Positions 63,947 to 64,000 of a DNA stretch of 64,000 nucleotides are shown here, in pieces. Position numbers and translations under genes: made by a program. The notes under the pieces were generated by a model. The model was given only the letters and a program-made list of their open reading frames with translations. It was not told where the DNA came from and did no database searches. The stretch is from Pseudomonadota bacterium (GTDB lineage Bacteria; Desulfobacterota; Desulfovibrionia; Desulfovibrionales; Desulfovibrionaceae), in NCBI GenBank assembly GCA_018816865.1, contig JAHIUW010000031.1:1-64000 (forward strand). The letters run 5' to 3'. Position 1 is the first letter of the stretch; every line of letters starts with the position of its first letter.

Positions 63947-63999
63947 GGAGCATTCAAACTCTCGCCTATGTCCAGATAGGCGTCGATCTTGAATGCTCC
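63947..63999. repeat. Composite hairpin repeat, copy 2
   Basis: Outer arms GGAGCATTCAA (63947-63957) and TTGAATGCTCC (63989-63999) are perfectly complementary but differ from those of copy 1. The core CGCCTAT-GTCCAG-ATAGGCG and its flanks are identical to copy 1, 140 bases away. The window ends one base after this copy. Confidence 0.85.
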
Positions 64000-64000
64000 T

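Overview
The window looks like chromosome from a high-GC sulfate-reducing deltaproteobacterium of the Desulfovibrio type. The reasons are a complete six-subunit Ech energy-converting [NiFe] hydrogenase operon, a bacteriohemerythrin, a B12-dependent (class II) ribonucleotide reductase, a FeoB-associated-type Cys-rich peptide and the overall codon bias. This is inferred from gene content; no rRNA is present to confirm it.

Layout. 1-2.1 kb is a scarred edge: the end of an IS3-family transposase, a 5'-truncated gmd, an intact GDP-fucose synthase gene and the C-terminal remnant of a REP-associated (RAYT) transposase with its REP-like repeat. 2.1-9.9 kb holds a Na+/H+ antiporter, a second REP, an AT-rich two-gene island (one product ends like an SSB tail), a 7TM sensor kinase/NarL-type regulator pair, an intergenic stretch with two orphan terminators (candidate small RNA) and a hemerythrin. 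10.4-15.5 kb is echABCDEF with operator-like repeats upstream. 15.7-22.2 kb holds a flavin-reductase-like protein, a small secreted protein, a Cys-rich peptide with a copper ATPase, and nrdJ. A tRNA-Leu(GAG) follows at 22.6 kb.

22.9-56.8 kb is a very large surface-polysaccharide locus. It contains nucleotide-sugar pathways for UDP-L-FucNAc (CapE/F/G order, preceded by a WbuB-like transferase), for a CDP-6-deoxyhexose predicted to be C-methylated (RfbF, RfbG, 3,5-epimerase, C-methyltransferase), and for UDP-sulfoquinovose (an SQD1-type synthase). It also has a WecA-type initiating transferase with an extra C-terminal domain, several GT2/GT4 transferases, two flippases, two O-antigen ligase/polymerase proteins, five sulfotransferase genes (one frameshifted), and a DegT aminotransferase / ATP-grasp / phosphatase-epimerase fusion / methyltransferase / CmcI-like module. 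The sulfonated sugar plus repeated sulfotransferases suggest a heavily sulfur-decorated envelope glycan. Strand switches, an IS3 remnant and duplicated export/ligation genes suggest the locus was assembled from more than one cluster.

57.3-63.7 kb returns to ordinary housekeeping: a GGDEF-EAL protein, a periplasmic binding-like protein and a polar amino-acid ABC transporter. The right edge (63.8-64.0 kb) carries two copies of a composite hairpin whose core is constant while the outer arms differ but remain complementary. I regard this as one of the strongest unexplained signals in the window, together with the phosphatase-epimerase fusion and the sulfoquinovose synthase.
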